Source: a virus. Taken from it: a stretch of 33,191 nucleotides of DNA. The position numbers were made by a program, and so were the translations under genes. Within the stretch, counting starts at the first letter, position 1; every line of letters begins with the position of its first letter. Of this stretch, positions 28,401-33,191 are shown piece by piece. Below the pieces are notes generated by a model. That model saw nothing but the letters and a program-made list of their open reading frames with translations, searched no databases and had not been told where the DNA came from. The stretch is from positions 1 through 33,191 of IMG/VR virus record IMGVR_UViG_3300048135_000088; one strand, written 5' to 3'.

Positions 28401-28910
28401 CTACAGTTTTGCAAGTTCATCTTGTACTTTTTTAGATACCTTATACTTGCCTTTAATAGCTTCTACGCTACCTCCACCTTTTATAAATTCTATTGCTTTA
28501 CTAAATTCAGGTGTGTTTTGGTTTAACCATTTCTTATCTTCAGTTACTCCACTCGCTACATTAGCATCATCATCTACAGCTTGTAAACCAAGAAGCGAAG
28601 CTAAAGTATATCTTCTATAATATGTAATAGCAGAACCTAACTTCTGTGGGTCATTTATTTCAGGTAGTTTTAAAGCCGATATAACGCCTCCTGTTCCATC
28701 AATACAAATAAGTTTACTATATACACAATCTTCCTCTATTGGTTGTAATAGAAGTAATTTGTGTTTCTTTAGTAAAGGATTAAGTTGGTTGATTAGTGAG
28801 TTAATGTCAAAATACTTTGACTTGTAAAAAGGATTACTTGCATCCTTACTAATTGTACCTATCTCTTGTTGAAGATTAAATAACTTCTGATTAATGTTTG
28901 TTTCTTTCAT
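28401..28910 (-). CDS. erf: ERF-family single-strand annealing protein
   Basis: 169 aa. The ERF hallmark 'LGSAITYYRRYTLASLLGLQ' (91-110) is followed by 'AVDDDANVAS'. The N-terminal half has 'LQQEIGTISKDASNPFYKSK' and 'FDINSLINQLNPLLKKHKLL', also standard. The C-terminal tail includes a small helical module (AIEFIKGGGSVEAIKGKYKV). ERF proteins coat single-stranded DNA and anneal complementary strands in phage recombination and genome circularisation, which suits a terminally redundant genome. The 5'-3' exonuclease partner is probably the RecE-like protein at 23555-24319. Confidence 0.88.
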   Translation of the reverse strand: MKETNINQKLFNLQQEIGTISKDASNPFYKSKYFDINSLINQLNPLLKKHKLLLLQPIEEDCVYSKLICIDGTGGVISALKLPEINDPQKLGSAITYYRRYTLASLLGLQAVDDDANVASGVTEDKKWLNQNTPEFSKAIEFIKGGGSVEAIKGKYKVSKKVQDELAKL

Positions 28911-29001
28911 AACTTAAAATTAATTGTTCTTTGAGTTTTTCGTTTTCGTATTGCAGTTCTAAAGTCTTACCATAGAGTTCTGCTTTAGTGTATTGTTCCA
29001 T
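28891..29001 (-). CDS. Small leucine-rich coiled-coil peptide (36 aa)
   Basis: MEQYTKAELYGKTLELQYEN at the start, then EKLKEQLILSYERNKH. It has heptad-like L/Y positions and a charged surface, so probably a single coiled-coil helix. It overlaps the ERF gene start by 20 nt in another frame, and its ATG lies 5 nt below a possible -7 box. It may serve mainly as a translational lead-in for ERF. The call is modest because of its size. Confidence 0.45.
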   Translation of the reverse strand: MEQYTKAELYGKTLELQYENEKLKEQLILSYERNKH

Positions 29002-29006
29002 AATTG

Positions 29007-29039
29007 TAAAGTTACAAAAAAAATATTAATAAAAACAAA
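29007..29039 (-). promoter_or_regulatory. Possible host-type promoter for the ERF/SSB unit
   Basis: Minus strand TTTG (29039-29036), 21-nt T-rich spacer, TAACTTTA (29014-29007). The -7 box is one base off TAnnTTTG and the spacer is at the long end. It follows the terminator hairpin directly, as a re-start should. Its first box overlaps the terminator's T tract. Confidence 0.35.
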
Positions 29040-29070
29040 AGAGGATGCAAAATTAATTACACCCTCTTTT
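29031..29070 (-). terminator. Rho-independent terminator after ninG
   Basis: Minus strand AAAAGAGGGTG (29070-29060), 12-nt loop, CATCCTCTTTT (29047-29037), then GTTTTT: an 11-bp stem with one G-U pair, 26 nt past the NinG stop. Confidence 0.8.
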
Positions 29071-29095
29071 TACAAAGAACAATATACAAGAATTA

Positions 29096-29488
29096 TCAAG
29101 TAAGTTTTTTCAGTCTTTCACTATAATCAGCAATCATTTCTTCTAACTCAATATTTGTAAATTTACGTAGTTCCCTACTTTTTTCAAGTAGCTTTTTAGA
29201 TAAGTTATTACCAAGATATAAACTATACTTATATTGTTCACCTGCTCTATATACATTACAAGCTACGCATTGAGGTTTAACATTTCTTTCATCCCAACGT
29301 ATAGAGTAATGCTTTCTACTCATAAAATGCCCTGCTTGAATTTCTTTCCAAAAGAACGTCTTATTGCAAGTAACACAATTACAATATCCATTGTTGTCGG
29401 CATTGCTCAATCTTATATACTGACTAAATACTACATCAAGTTTCTTAACAAGTTTACTCCTTGTAGGTTTTTTAGCAGTTCTTGGCAT
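29096..29488 (-). CDS. ninG: NinG-like recombination endonuclease
   Basis: 130 aa. 'NNGYCNCVTCNKTFFWKEIQ' (32-51) is followed by 'AGHFMSRKHYSIRWDERNVK' (52-71), then 'PQCVACNVYRAGEQYKYSL'. The Cys set (C36, C38, C41 with C74, C77) would bind zinc, and H54/H60 lie in the 'AGHF.SR.H...R.DERNV.PQC..CN' signature of lambda NinG/Rap. These are HNH-like proteins that act on branched recombination intermediates. The basic N-terminus (PRTAKKPTRSKLVKK) suits DNA binding. It lies 9 nt below the 79-aa gene and is followed by a terminator. Confidence 0.85.
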   Translation of the reverse strand: MPRTAKKPTRSKLVKKLDVVFSQYIRLSNADNNGYCNCVTCNKTFFWKEIQAGHFMSRKHYSIRWDERNVKPQCVACNVYRAGEQYKYSLYLGNNLSKKLLEKSRELRKFTNIELEEMIADYSERLKKLT

Positions 29489-29497
29489 AGTTTTTTT

Positions 29498-29737
29498 TTA
29501 AACATCCATATGGTTTAGAAGTAAATTACCATCGGATTCATTAAAACCTTTTATTAATTTATATAAATATTTACTATCTGATTTAACTTTATTTTTTTCT
29601 GTTTTACTAGAATCTATTCCAAGATTTTGATAACTAATAGCATCCATCTCTAAAATACTATCTGTTCTTTCTTTTACAGATAATTGAAAATCTTTAGCAA
29701 TTTTTTCAGCTAATTTTCTTATAGTTAAATCTTCCAT
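29498..29737 (-). CDS. Hypothetical protein (79 aa), first gene of the early unit
   Basis: MEDLTIRKLAEKIAKDFQLS at the start, then 'VKERTDSILEMDAISYQNLG' and 'SKYLYKLIKGFNESDGNLLL'. The opening helix pair ('TIRKLAEKIAKDFQLSVKE') looks like a DNA-binding or dimerisation helix-turn-helix, but the rest does not help. It is the first gene below the promoter at 29786-29817, so probably among the first proteins made after infection. Early regulators often occupy this place. No family recognised. Confidence 0.6.
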   Translation of the reverse strand: MEDLTIRKLAEKIAKDFQLSVKERTDSILEMDAISYQNLGIDSSKTEKNKVKSDSKYLYKLIKGFNESDGNLLLNHMDV

Positions 29738-29785
29738 TTATTTATATATATATTAAAGTTAGTAATTACATTCCCACTAACCCAC

Positions 29786-29817
29786 CAAAGTTACAATCTT
29801 TTTTTTTAAGATGTAAA
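29786..29817 (-). promoter_or_regulatory. Host-type promoter for the early unit
   Basis: Minus strand TTTA (29817-29814), 20-nt spacer with a nine-A run, TAACTTTG (29793-29786), a perfect TAnnTTTG box. The -33 element is off by one base. The leader to the ATG at 29737 would be about 40 nt. It lies in the 107-bp gap (29738-29844) between the holin and early genes, the largest non-coding stretch I find. Confidence 0.6.
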
Positions 29818-29844
29818 CTATTTTAAAGGTAAGTTTTTAACAAG

Positions 29845-30261
29845 TTATTTATGCTTGTTATTTCCAAATACTTTTTCTACGCCTCTTGAACCAAAATATC
29901 CACCAATCACTATTGATAATAATCCTGTTATACTATCTAATGGATAACCTAAATACCATCCCACTACGTAACTTATTGTAAGAAAAACTAATGTTAAAGG
30001 TCTAACATTACTTGCTAACCACGAACCACTACGTGAATCAGCCACCCATCTACGAGTTGTACCATCTATTTCTGCACGTTCAATATCAAGTTTTTTAAGT
30101 GCAACTTGTTTATCATCATCGGACATTTCAGAACCGCCTATAATAGCTTGTATTACGTTTCCTGCTAACGTATCTCCTGCTACAGCTTCTACTACGTTTG
30201 GTATCTTGTTTAAAAGGAATTTACCTACTTGGGTATCTTTGAACTTCTTTCTATCGCTCAT
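29845..30261 (-). CDS. Holin of the 3TM (GTA-release) type
   Basis: 138 aa. A soluble helical N-terminal half (KFLLNKIPNVVEAVAGDTLA, DDDKQVALKKLDIERAEIDG) leads to 'RRWVADSRSGSWLASNVRPL' and hydrophobic segments 'TLVFLTISYVVGWYLGYPL' and 'ITGLLSIVIGGYFGSRGVEK'. 'W.ASN.RPLTL.FL' followed by 'IGGYFGSRG.EK' is the signature of 3TM holins first noted in gene-transfer agents (PF11351-like). It would sit in the inner membrane and let the M15 peptidase, two genes upstream, reach the wall at a set time. It is coupled to the 29-aa gene by ATGA. Confidence 0.82.
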   Translation of the reverse strand: MSDRKKFKDTQVGKFLLNKIPNVVEAVAGDTLAGNVIQAIIGGSEMSDDDKQVALKKLDIERAEIDGTTRRWVADSRSGSWLASNVRPLTLVFLTISYVVGWYLGYPLDSITGLLSIVIGGYFGSRGVEKVFGNNKHK

Positions 30262-30347
30262 TTCTTTTTAGCAGGTTTGTTTTTACCTTTCTTTTGTGCT
30301 CTAGTACAATGACTGTATTTACCTCTACGATTTAATGCTTTACCCAT
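30258..30347 (-). CDS. Very small basic peptide (29 aa)
   Basis: MGKALNRRGKYSHCTRAQKK at the start, then GKNKPAKKK: 12 Lys/Arg of 29 residues and one Cys. Its TGA overlaps the holin ATG (30261-30258), and it begins 18 nt below the peptidase stop. Tight coupling to the holin is the main support. A basic peptide could bind nucleic acid or membrane surfaces, or the reading frame may simply control holin translation. No family recognised. Confidence 0.5.
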   Translation of the reverse strand: MGKALNRRGKYSHCTRAQKKGKNKPAKKK

Positions 30348-30365
30348 AGTGTACTACCTACTGTA

Positions 30366-30722
30366 TTAGTATGTCCAAACGCTGTTAGGTTTAGAGTCAT
30401 CGGTGTCGCAATGTATAAAGGTTTTTGCAACTCCAAGTCTTTTAAACCCTGCTTTGATAAGGGCGTTAAGAATAACGTATCTTTCGTTTCCACTTCCAAC
30501 AGCAATATCTGCTGCGACTCCAATAAGGTGTGATGAGTTTGGCACTCCACCGACTTGTTCGTTATGCTCTTTTGTTCTGTAACCACTTGTGATTTTAAAG
30601 GATATACCTGCAATGTCTCTGGCGTGGTCAAGTTTGTAAAGAAAGTTACTATCCATATTCTTACCTGAATCAGGAAGAGAAGGACAGTCAAATTCCGATA
30701 AAGAAAAGTAATTAAGATTCAT
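30366..30722 (-). CDS. Endolysin: M15-family (peptidase M15A-like) L,D/D,D-peptidase
   Basis: 118 aa from the ATG at 30722, chosen because it overlaps the upstream TGA as ATGA; a Met at 30749 would overlap by 31 nt. 'YFSLSEFDCPSLPDSGKNM' is the family's opening. 'ISFKITSGYRTKEHNEQVGG' leads to 'SSHLIGVAADIAV' with zinc ligands H65 and D72, and 'KTFIHCDTDDSKPNSVW' has the third ligand H104. This HxxxxxxD...H set belongs to zinc peptidases that cut peptidoglycan cross-links. No signal peptide is present, so it needs the holin. The length is right for the single catalytic domain. Confidence 0.88.
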   Translation of the reverse strand: MNLNYFSLSEFDCPSLPDSGKNMDSNFLYKLDHARDIAGISFKITSGYRTKEHNEQVGGVPNSSHLIGVAADIAVGSGNERYVILNALIKAGFKRLGVAKTFIHCDTDDSKPNSVWTY

Positions 30723-30874
30723 ACAAATATAGCGTATAATAGTTTCCAAATAAGGAAGAAAGCTACTACACTAACAAAGATAGTTTTACCTCTATGAAAC
30801 ATACCTCTATCCCAATTAGTGATATACCAATCCTTCACCCAAGCTACCGCTTTGTTATAATATTCTTTTATCAT
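30719..30874 (-). CDS. Small membrane protein in the lysis cluster (51 aa)
   Basis: MIKEYYNKAVAWVKDWYITN at the start, then 'WDRGMFHRGKTIFVSVVAFF' and LIWKLLYAIFV. A polar amphipathic N-terminal half is followed by one C-terminal transmembrane helix (about 31-51). ATGA couples it to the endolysin gene. It is a possible pinholin, antiholin or spanin-like subunit, but it lacks a lipobox or proline-rich stretch. The function is unknown. Confidence 0.6.
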   Translation of the reverse strand: MIKEYYNKAVAWVKDWYITNWDRGMFHRGKTIFVSVVAFFLIWKLLYAIFV

Positions 30875-30876
30875 AA

Positions 30877-30957
30877 TTATTTATTTAAGTGGCTACCATC
30901 ACAATACCCATTAGGGTTGTTAGTACATCCACATTTACATTTAGGTTTATTTTCCAT
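30877..30957 (-). CDS. CDGSH-like micro-protein (26 aa)
   Basis: MENKPKCKCGCTNNPNGYCD then GSHLNK. Cys7-x-Cys9, Cys19 and His23 in 'CDGSH' reproduce the three-Cys, one-His ligand set of CDGSH iron-sulfur proteins. The spacing C-x-C-x2-T-x2-P-x3-CDGSH has one residue more between the second and third Cys than the textbook motif, and Cys11 is an extra possible ligand. The ATG overlaps the preceding gene by 11 nt, and its stop lies 2 nt above the next ATG. CDGSH domains bind 2Fe-2S clusters; whether 26 residues suffice, or bind zinc instead, cannot be told from sequence. Confidence 0.6.
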   Translation of the reverse strand: MENKPKCKCGCTNNPNGYCDGSHLNK

Positions 30958-31357
30958 TTTTCGGTGGGTTATTTTTATCGTCAAAATCCATTGCTGCCTT
31001 TAAAATAATCTTATCCATCATATTGTCTTGGTTCTCTAGCATCTGCTTTTGCAAATCTATAACCATACCCTCTAAATTATCTTTAGCTGCTACTAACATC
31101 TCTATTTGATGTTCTTTCTTCTCTAAACTCTGTTTAAGAGCATTTATATCATCAGGCTTACTACCTGTTATAGTAGCGACTGTGATGCCGATACTTGCGG
31201 AAATCGTTCCTATTAACATCATCACAACCTCTTTGTTAGTGTCTAATACAGGGAATTGTATTAAAGTAACTATAAGACCAATAACAAATAGGAATATAAA
31301 TAAACTTCCTACGTAACTTCTAATCTCTCTCGCTACTCCGTTTTTAGGTAACTTCAT
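30947..31357 (-). CDS. Membrane protein with coiled coil (136 aa; holin or spanin-like candidate)
   Basis: The N-terminal polar start (MKLPKNGVAREIRSYVGSLF) merges into a first transmembrane helix (to about 33). A second hydrophobic segment follows (VVMMLIGTISASIGITVATI), then a coiled coil 'DDINALKQSLEKKEHQIEML' to about residue 120 and an Asn/Asp/Lys-rich end. Two membrane helices with a cytoplasmic coiled coil resemble small holin-like or inner-membrane proteins of lysis cassettes. ATGA joins it to the 46-aa gene, and it overlaps the CDGSH peptide gene. Either an extra holin or an antiholin is plausible. Confidence 0.6.
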   Translation of the reverse strand: MKLPKNGVAREIRSYVGSLFIFLFVIGLIVTLIQFPVLDTNKEVVMMLIGTISASIGITVATITGSKPDDINALKQSLEKKEHQIEMLVAAKDNLEGMVIDLQKQMLENQDNMMDKIILKAAMDFDDKNNPPKNGK

Positions 31358-31494
31358 TTTAACTTTTTACTGATTGATATTACTGTGTACCCTATTGCCA
31401 ATACAAGCGATATTGTCTGAAGATAAGGATTAATCTCTGTTATTGATATAGCTAATGCTATTGCGTTGAATCCGTATATCTTCAATTGCTCCAT
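31354..31494 (-). CDS. Small membrane protein after the fibre gene (46 aa)
   Basis: MEQLKIYGFNAIALAISITE at the start, then 'INPYLQTISLVLAIGYTVIS' and ISKKLK. Two weak hydrophobic segments with a Lys-rich end, i.e. a small membrane hairpin. Its ATG overlaps the fibre stop (TAATG at 31496-31492) and its TGA overlaps the next ATG (31357-31354). It is the first gene of the lysis cluster. A holin-like role is inferred from position and hydrophobicity. Confidence 0.6.
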   Translation of the reverse strand: MEQLKIYGFNAIALAISITEINPYLQTISLVLAIGYTVISISKKLK

Positions 31495-33191
31495 TACTTA
31501 ATTGCTAAATAGATGTAGGTTTCTCCACTACCATTCCATCCTGAATTACTTGTTGATAATTGAAACCCATCGCTTAAAAAACTAAATCTACCTGCATATG
31601 TAGTGTCAGCATTAGATAAGTTAGGAAACAATACAATATCTTTTCCTCTTGAAGTATCGTATATCATCCAATTATCTGATAAGGATGTCGGTTTAAGTAT
31701 TACAAATCTTGGAGCAAATTCTGTTGTAACTGATAATGTCCCTCCATTCCCTGTATAACTCCCTATCTTCTGATAGCCTGTAACAGAGTGGAAGCAGTAG
31801 GCGATGTAAGTTGAACCACTTGAATTAGTTGATGTATCATTTCCTACACTTACAACTGTACTTGTAGCTGGACTTGGAAATACACCAGAAGAAGTACCGC
31901 CTGCCGAAGATGTGTTTAGTTTCATATAATTTGGCGGCGTATTTGTTGTATCATACAATACAAACCAATCCTCTGTAGCACTTGTTCTTTTTACTATAAC
32001 CAGTTCAGGTAACGAGCTTAATCCGTGTCCAAAACTTGCGTTAGAACCTGTCCCTGTATACTTCACAATACTAAACCCTGCCTCTGCATTTACACTTACT
32101 ACACTATCTATACTACCCTCTGTGTTTATCTGTGGGAGGTTGTCATCGTGGTCTCCTGCCTTGAAAACCCAAGCTACGTAGTTTTGTGAACTTCTATTTA
32201 CATAATAGTTACTTGTATTTGTTTGGTCTACTGTAAATCCATTTGTATTAAAAGATTCTAAAGCAGGGTTAGCAGTTTGGTCTATTTCAGCTATAGTTTG
32301 ATTTGACGATAGTAAATATTGATTACCTCTAACAGAATCAAATAATGCGTGGTGTGATGCATTTGTACGTTCTTTAACCCAAATTAGGTCAGGTTTAAAA
32401 TCTGTATCAATACTTTGAGTTCCACCATTCCCTGTATAAGTAACAACATCAAAGCTATTCTCTACAGTTGGAGTAGTAGTATCAGGGTCTGCTGCTATAG
32501 CTAGGTAGATGTAGGTATCACCGCTTGTATTCCATCTTCCACCATTTATTATAAACCCATCAGCTAGAAATGTAGGTATATTTGATTCTAATGATTCTGC
32601 TCCACTTGTATTAGCATATAATTCATTATTGTCTCTCTCATTATCTACAATAACCCAAGGTTGAGTGCCATCAGTATTCTTCAAAAGTAAAAACTGTGGT
32701 TGGAATCCTGTTTCTACAAGGTTATCTTCACCTGTCCCATCATAGCTACCGACTTTTTGGTAGTTGTCTACGCTGTGGAAACAGTAGGCGATAACATCTT
32801 CTGAAGCATACCCCCAATTTGTTATAGTTGTTGATGAAATTGTTAGTCCTGAAGTATTTACTTTTGCAGCAGTAGTATCAAGTCGTAAATAATCTAAACT
32901 ACCATCTATTGCTGTTGTTAAAGTCCACCATCCACTTGATGATAAACTTTTAGTAATTACTAATTCAGGTGTAGCAGATAATCCGTGCCCGACTTGACCA
33001 TTTGATGAGCCATCAGCAGACCACTTCACAATACTAAACCCTGCATCCTGATTAGCCTTTACAGTACTTTCTATAGTTCCATCGTTATTAGTAGCTGATG
33101 CACCTTCTCCTGCATTGAAACACCAAGCTGCGTATGTTGAACCATTTGCATTTGTATGGCTACCTGAACCTACCTCTACTGTAAAACCATT
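31494..33191 (-). CDS. Giant tail fibre / adhesin, C-terminal part (partial, 5' end off the window)
   Basis: This is the continuation of the frame at 1-1731. Bases 33051-33191 repeat the left end, so the new sequence is 33050-31494 (518 codons plus TAA). It holds several beta-rich repeats of the DUF7483 type, each with a 'GHGL...PELVI.K' start, a 'Y.AYCFH.V..YQK.GSY.G.G' middle and a '.FLSDGF......W..SG.TYIYLAI' end. Examples are VGHGLSATPELVIT, IAYCFHSVDNYQKVGSYDG and FGHGLSSLPELVIV. The family is known from marine phages as tail-fibre or capsid decoration; its fold and ligand are not established to my knowledge. An internal Met at 33029 gives a 511-aa frame, but sequence continuity through the ends argues that this is not the true start. 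The stop overlaps the next gene's ATG (TAATG). Confidence 0.75.
   Translation of the reverse strand, partial: NGFTVEVGSGSHTNANGSTYAAWCFNAGEGASATNNDGTIESTVKANQDAGFSIVKWSADGSSNGQVGHGLSATPELVITKSLSSSGWWTLTTAIDGSLDYLRLDTTAAKVNTSGLTISSTTITNWGYASEDVIAYCFHSVDNYQKVGSYDGTGEDNLVETGFQPQFLLLKNTDGTQPWVIVDNERDNNELYANTSGAESLESNIPTFLADGFIINGGRWNTSGDTYIYLAIAADPDTTTPTVENSFDVVTYTGNGGTQSIDTDFKPDLIWVKERTNASHHALFDSVRGNQYLLSSNQTIAEIDQTANPALESFNTNGFTVDQTNTSNYYVNRSSQNYVAWVFKAGDHDDNLPQINTEGSIDSVVSVNAEAGFSIVKYTGTGSNASFGHGLSSLPELVIVKRTSATEDWFVLYDTTNTPPNYMKLNTSSAGGTSSGVFPSPATSTVVSVGNDTSTNSSGSTYIAYCFHSVTGYQKIGSYTGNGGTLSVTTEFAPRFVILKPTSLSDNWMIYDTSRGKDIVLFPNLSNADTTYAGRFSFLSDGFQLSTSNSGWNGSGETYIYLAIK
33051..33191. repeat. Right copy of the 141-bp terminal direct repeat
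   Basis: Partner of 1-141, offset 33050. On the coding strand both differences change an amino acid: Ala (left) versus Glu (right) in the codon before AGT, and Ala versus Ser about 28 bp upstream in the gene. Overlapping the copies gives a circle of 33,050 bp with an unbroken fibre frame. Confidence 0.9.

Noticed and set aside
29838-29860. Inverted repeat TAACAAG / CTTGTTA at the holin stop as a terminator
   Set aside because: The minus-strand 3' side is followed by A rather than T residues and the stem is weak; a terminator on the coding strand is not supported.
30332-30691. 119-codon frame on the minus strand over the endolysin gene
   Set aside because: It is the endolysin region read in another frame; the endolysin has clear zinc-ligand motifs and ATGA coupling.
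30724-30731. TATATTTG box just before the endolysin start
   Set aside because: No TTG element at 19-21 nt upstream, and it lies inside the coding end of the 51-aa gene.
1-33191. Temperate lifestyle, tRNA genes, CRISPR array, insertion sequences
   Set aside because: I found no integrase, excisionase, CI-like repressor, tRNA cloverleaf, regularly spaced repeats or transposase on either strand, although a small tRNA could be missed by eye.

Overview
The window is, as far as I can read it, one whole genome of a tailed phage (siphovirus-like: tape measure, tube protein and terminase, but no sheath) that infects a member of the Bacteroidota, most likely a marine flavobacterium. The case for that host: AT-rich DNA, starts without Shine-Dalgarno sequences, promoters of the Bacteroidota type (TTTG / TAnnTTTG), a DUF3127-type single-strand binding protein, and structural proteins of the kind seen in uncultured marine Bacteroidota phages. 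The first 141 and last 141 bases are the same sequence apart from two substitutions, and one long tail-fibre reading frame runs off the left end and resumes in frame at the right end. The molecule is therefore best read as a circular (or circularly permuted) map of about 33,050 bp. I see no integrase, CI-like repressor, tRNA, CRISPR array or insertion sequence. Every gene I accept lies on the minus strand, so transcription runs from high to low coordinates.

In transcription order. (1) 29.8-24.7 kb, replication and recombination: a 79-aa protein, NinG, a small leucine-rich peptide, an ERF annealing protein, an SSB-like protein, a DnaB-type helicase, a membrane protein, a sigma-factor-like protein, a possible nuclease and a MazG-like protein. 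(2) 24.6-20.6 kb: two small proteins, a RecE-like PD-(D/E)XK exonuclease, then a compact cassette of TET/JBP-type dioxygenase, restriction-endonuclease-like protein and GT-A-like glycosyltransferase, then a protein resembling DnaA domain IV. The cassette looks like a DNA base hypermodification system. No DNA methyltransferase is visible, so thymine may be the direct substrate. (3) 20.6-19.1 kb: small and large terminase. (4) 19.04-18.05 kb: five small accessory proteins behind a consensus host-type promoter. (5) 17.96-9.24 kb, tail: a chaperone with a -1 frameshift, neck or tail-completion proteins, a repeat-rich surface protein, tail-tip proteins and the tape measure. (6) 9.2-2.9 kb, head: XkdF-like protease, scaffold-like protein, major capsid, tube-like protein, portal and connector. 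(7) 2.9 kb through the ends to 31.5 kb: appendage proteins and the giant fibre. (8) 31.5-29.85 kb, lysis: small membrane proteins, a 26-residue CDGSH-like peptide, an M15 peptidase and a 3TM holin.

The regulatory layout is unusually readable. Genes before packaging appear to use host-type promoters; two of these share an identical 18-bp spacer. In contrast, six structural or packaging units carry a different two-part motif, TAACAAA-N15-TTGTAT, just upstream. At four of the six the second box lies only 4-5 nt before the ATG, so those late mRNAs may be leaderless. The phage-encoded sigma-like protein is the obvious candidate reader. Hairpin terminators with a common AAGAGGG arm bracket the tube-protein gene and two early units. 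Several genes of 26-58 codons were accepted because they join their neighbours through ATGA or TAATG overlaps. No stretch longer than about 110 bp lacks a gene.
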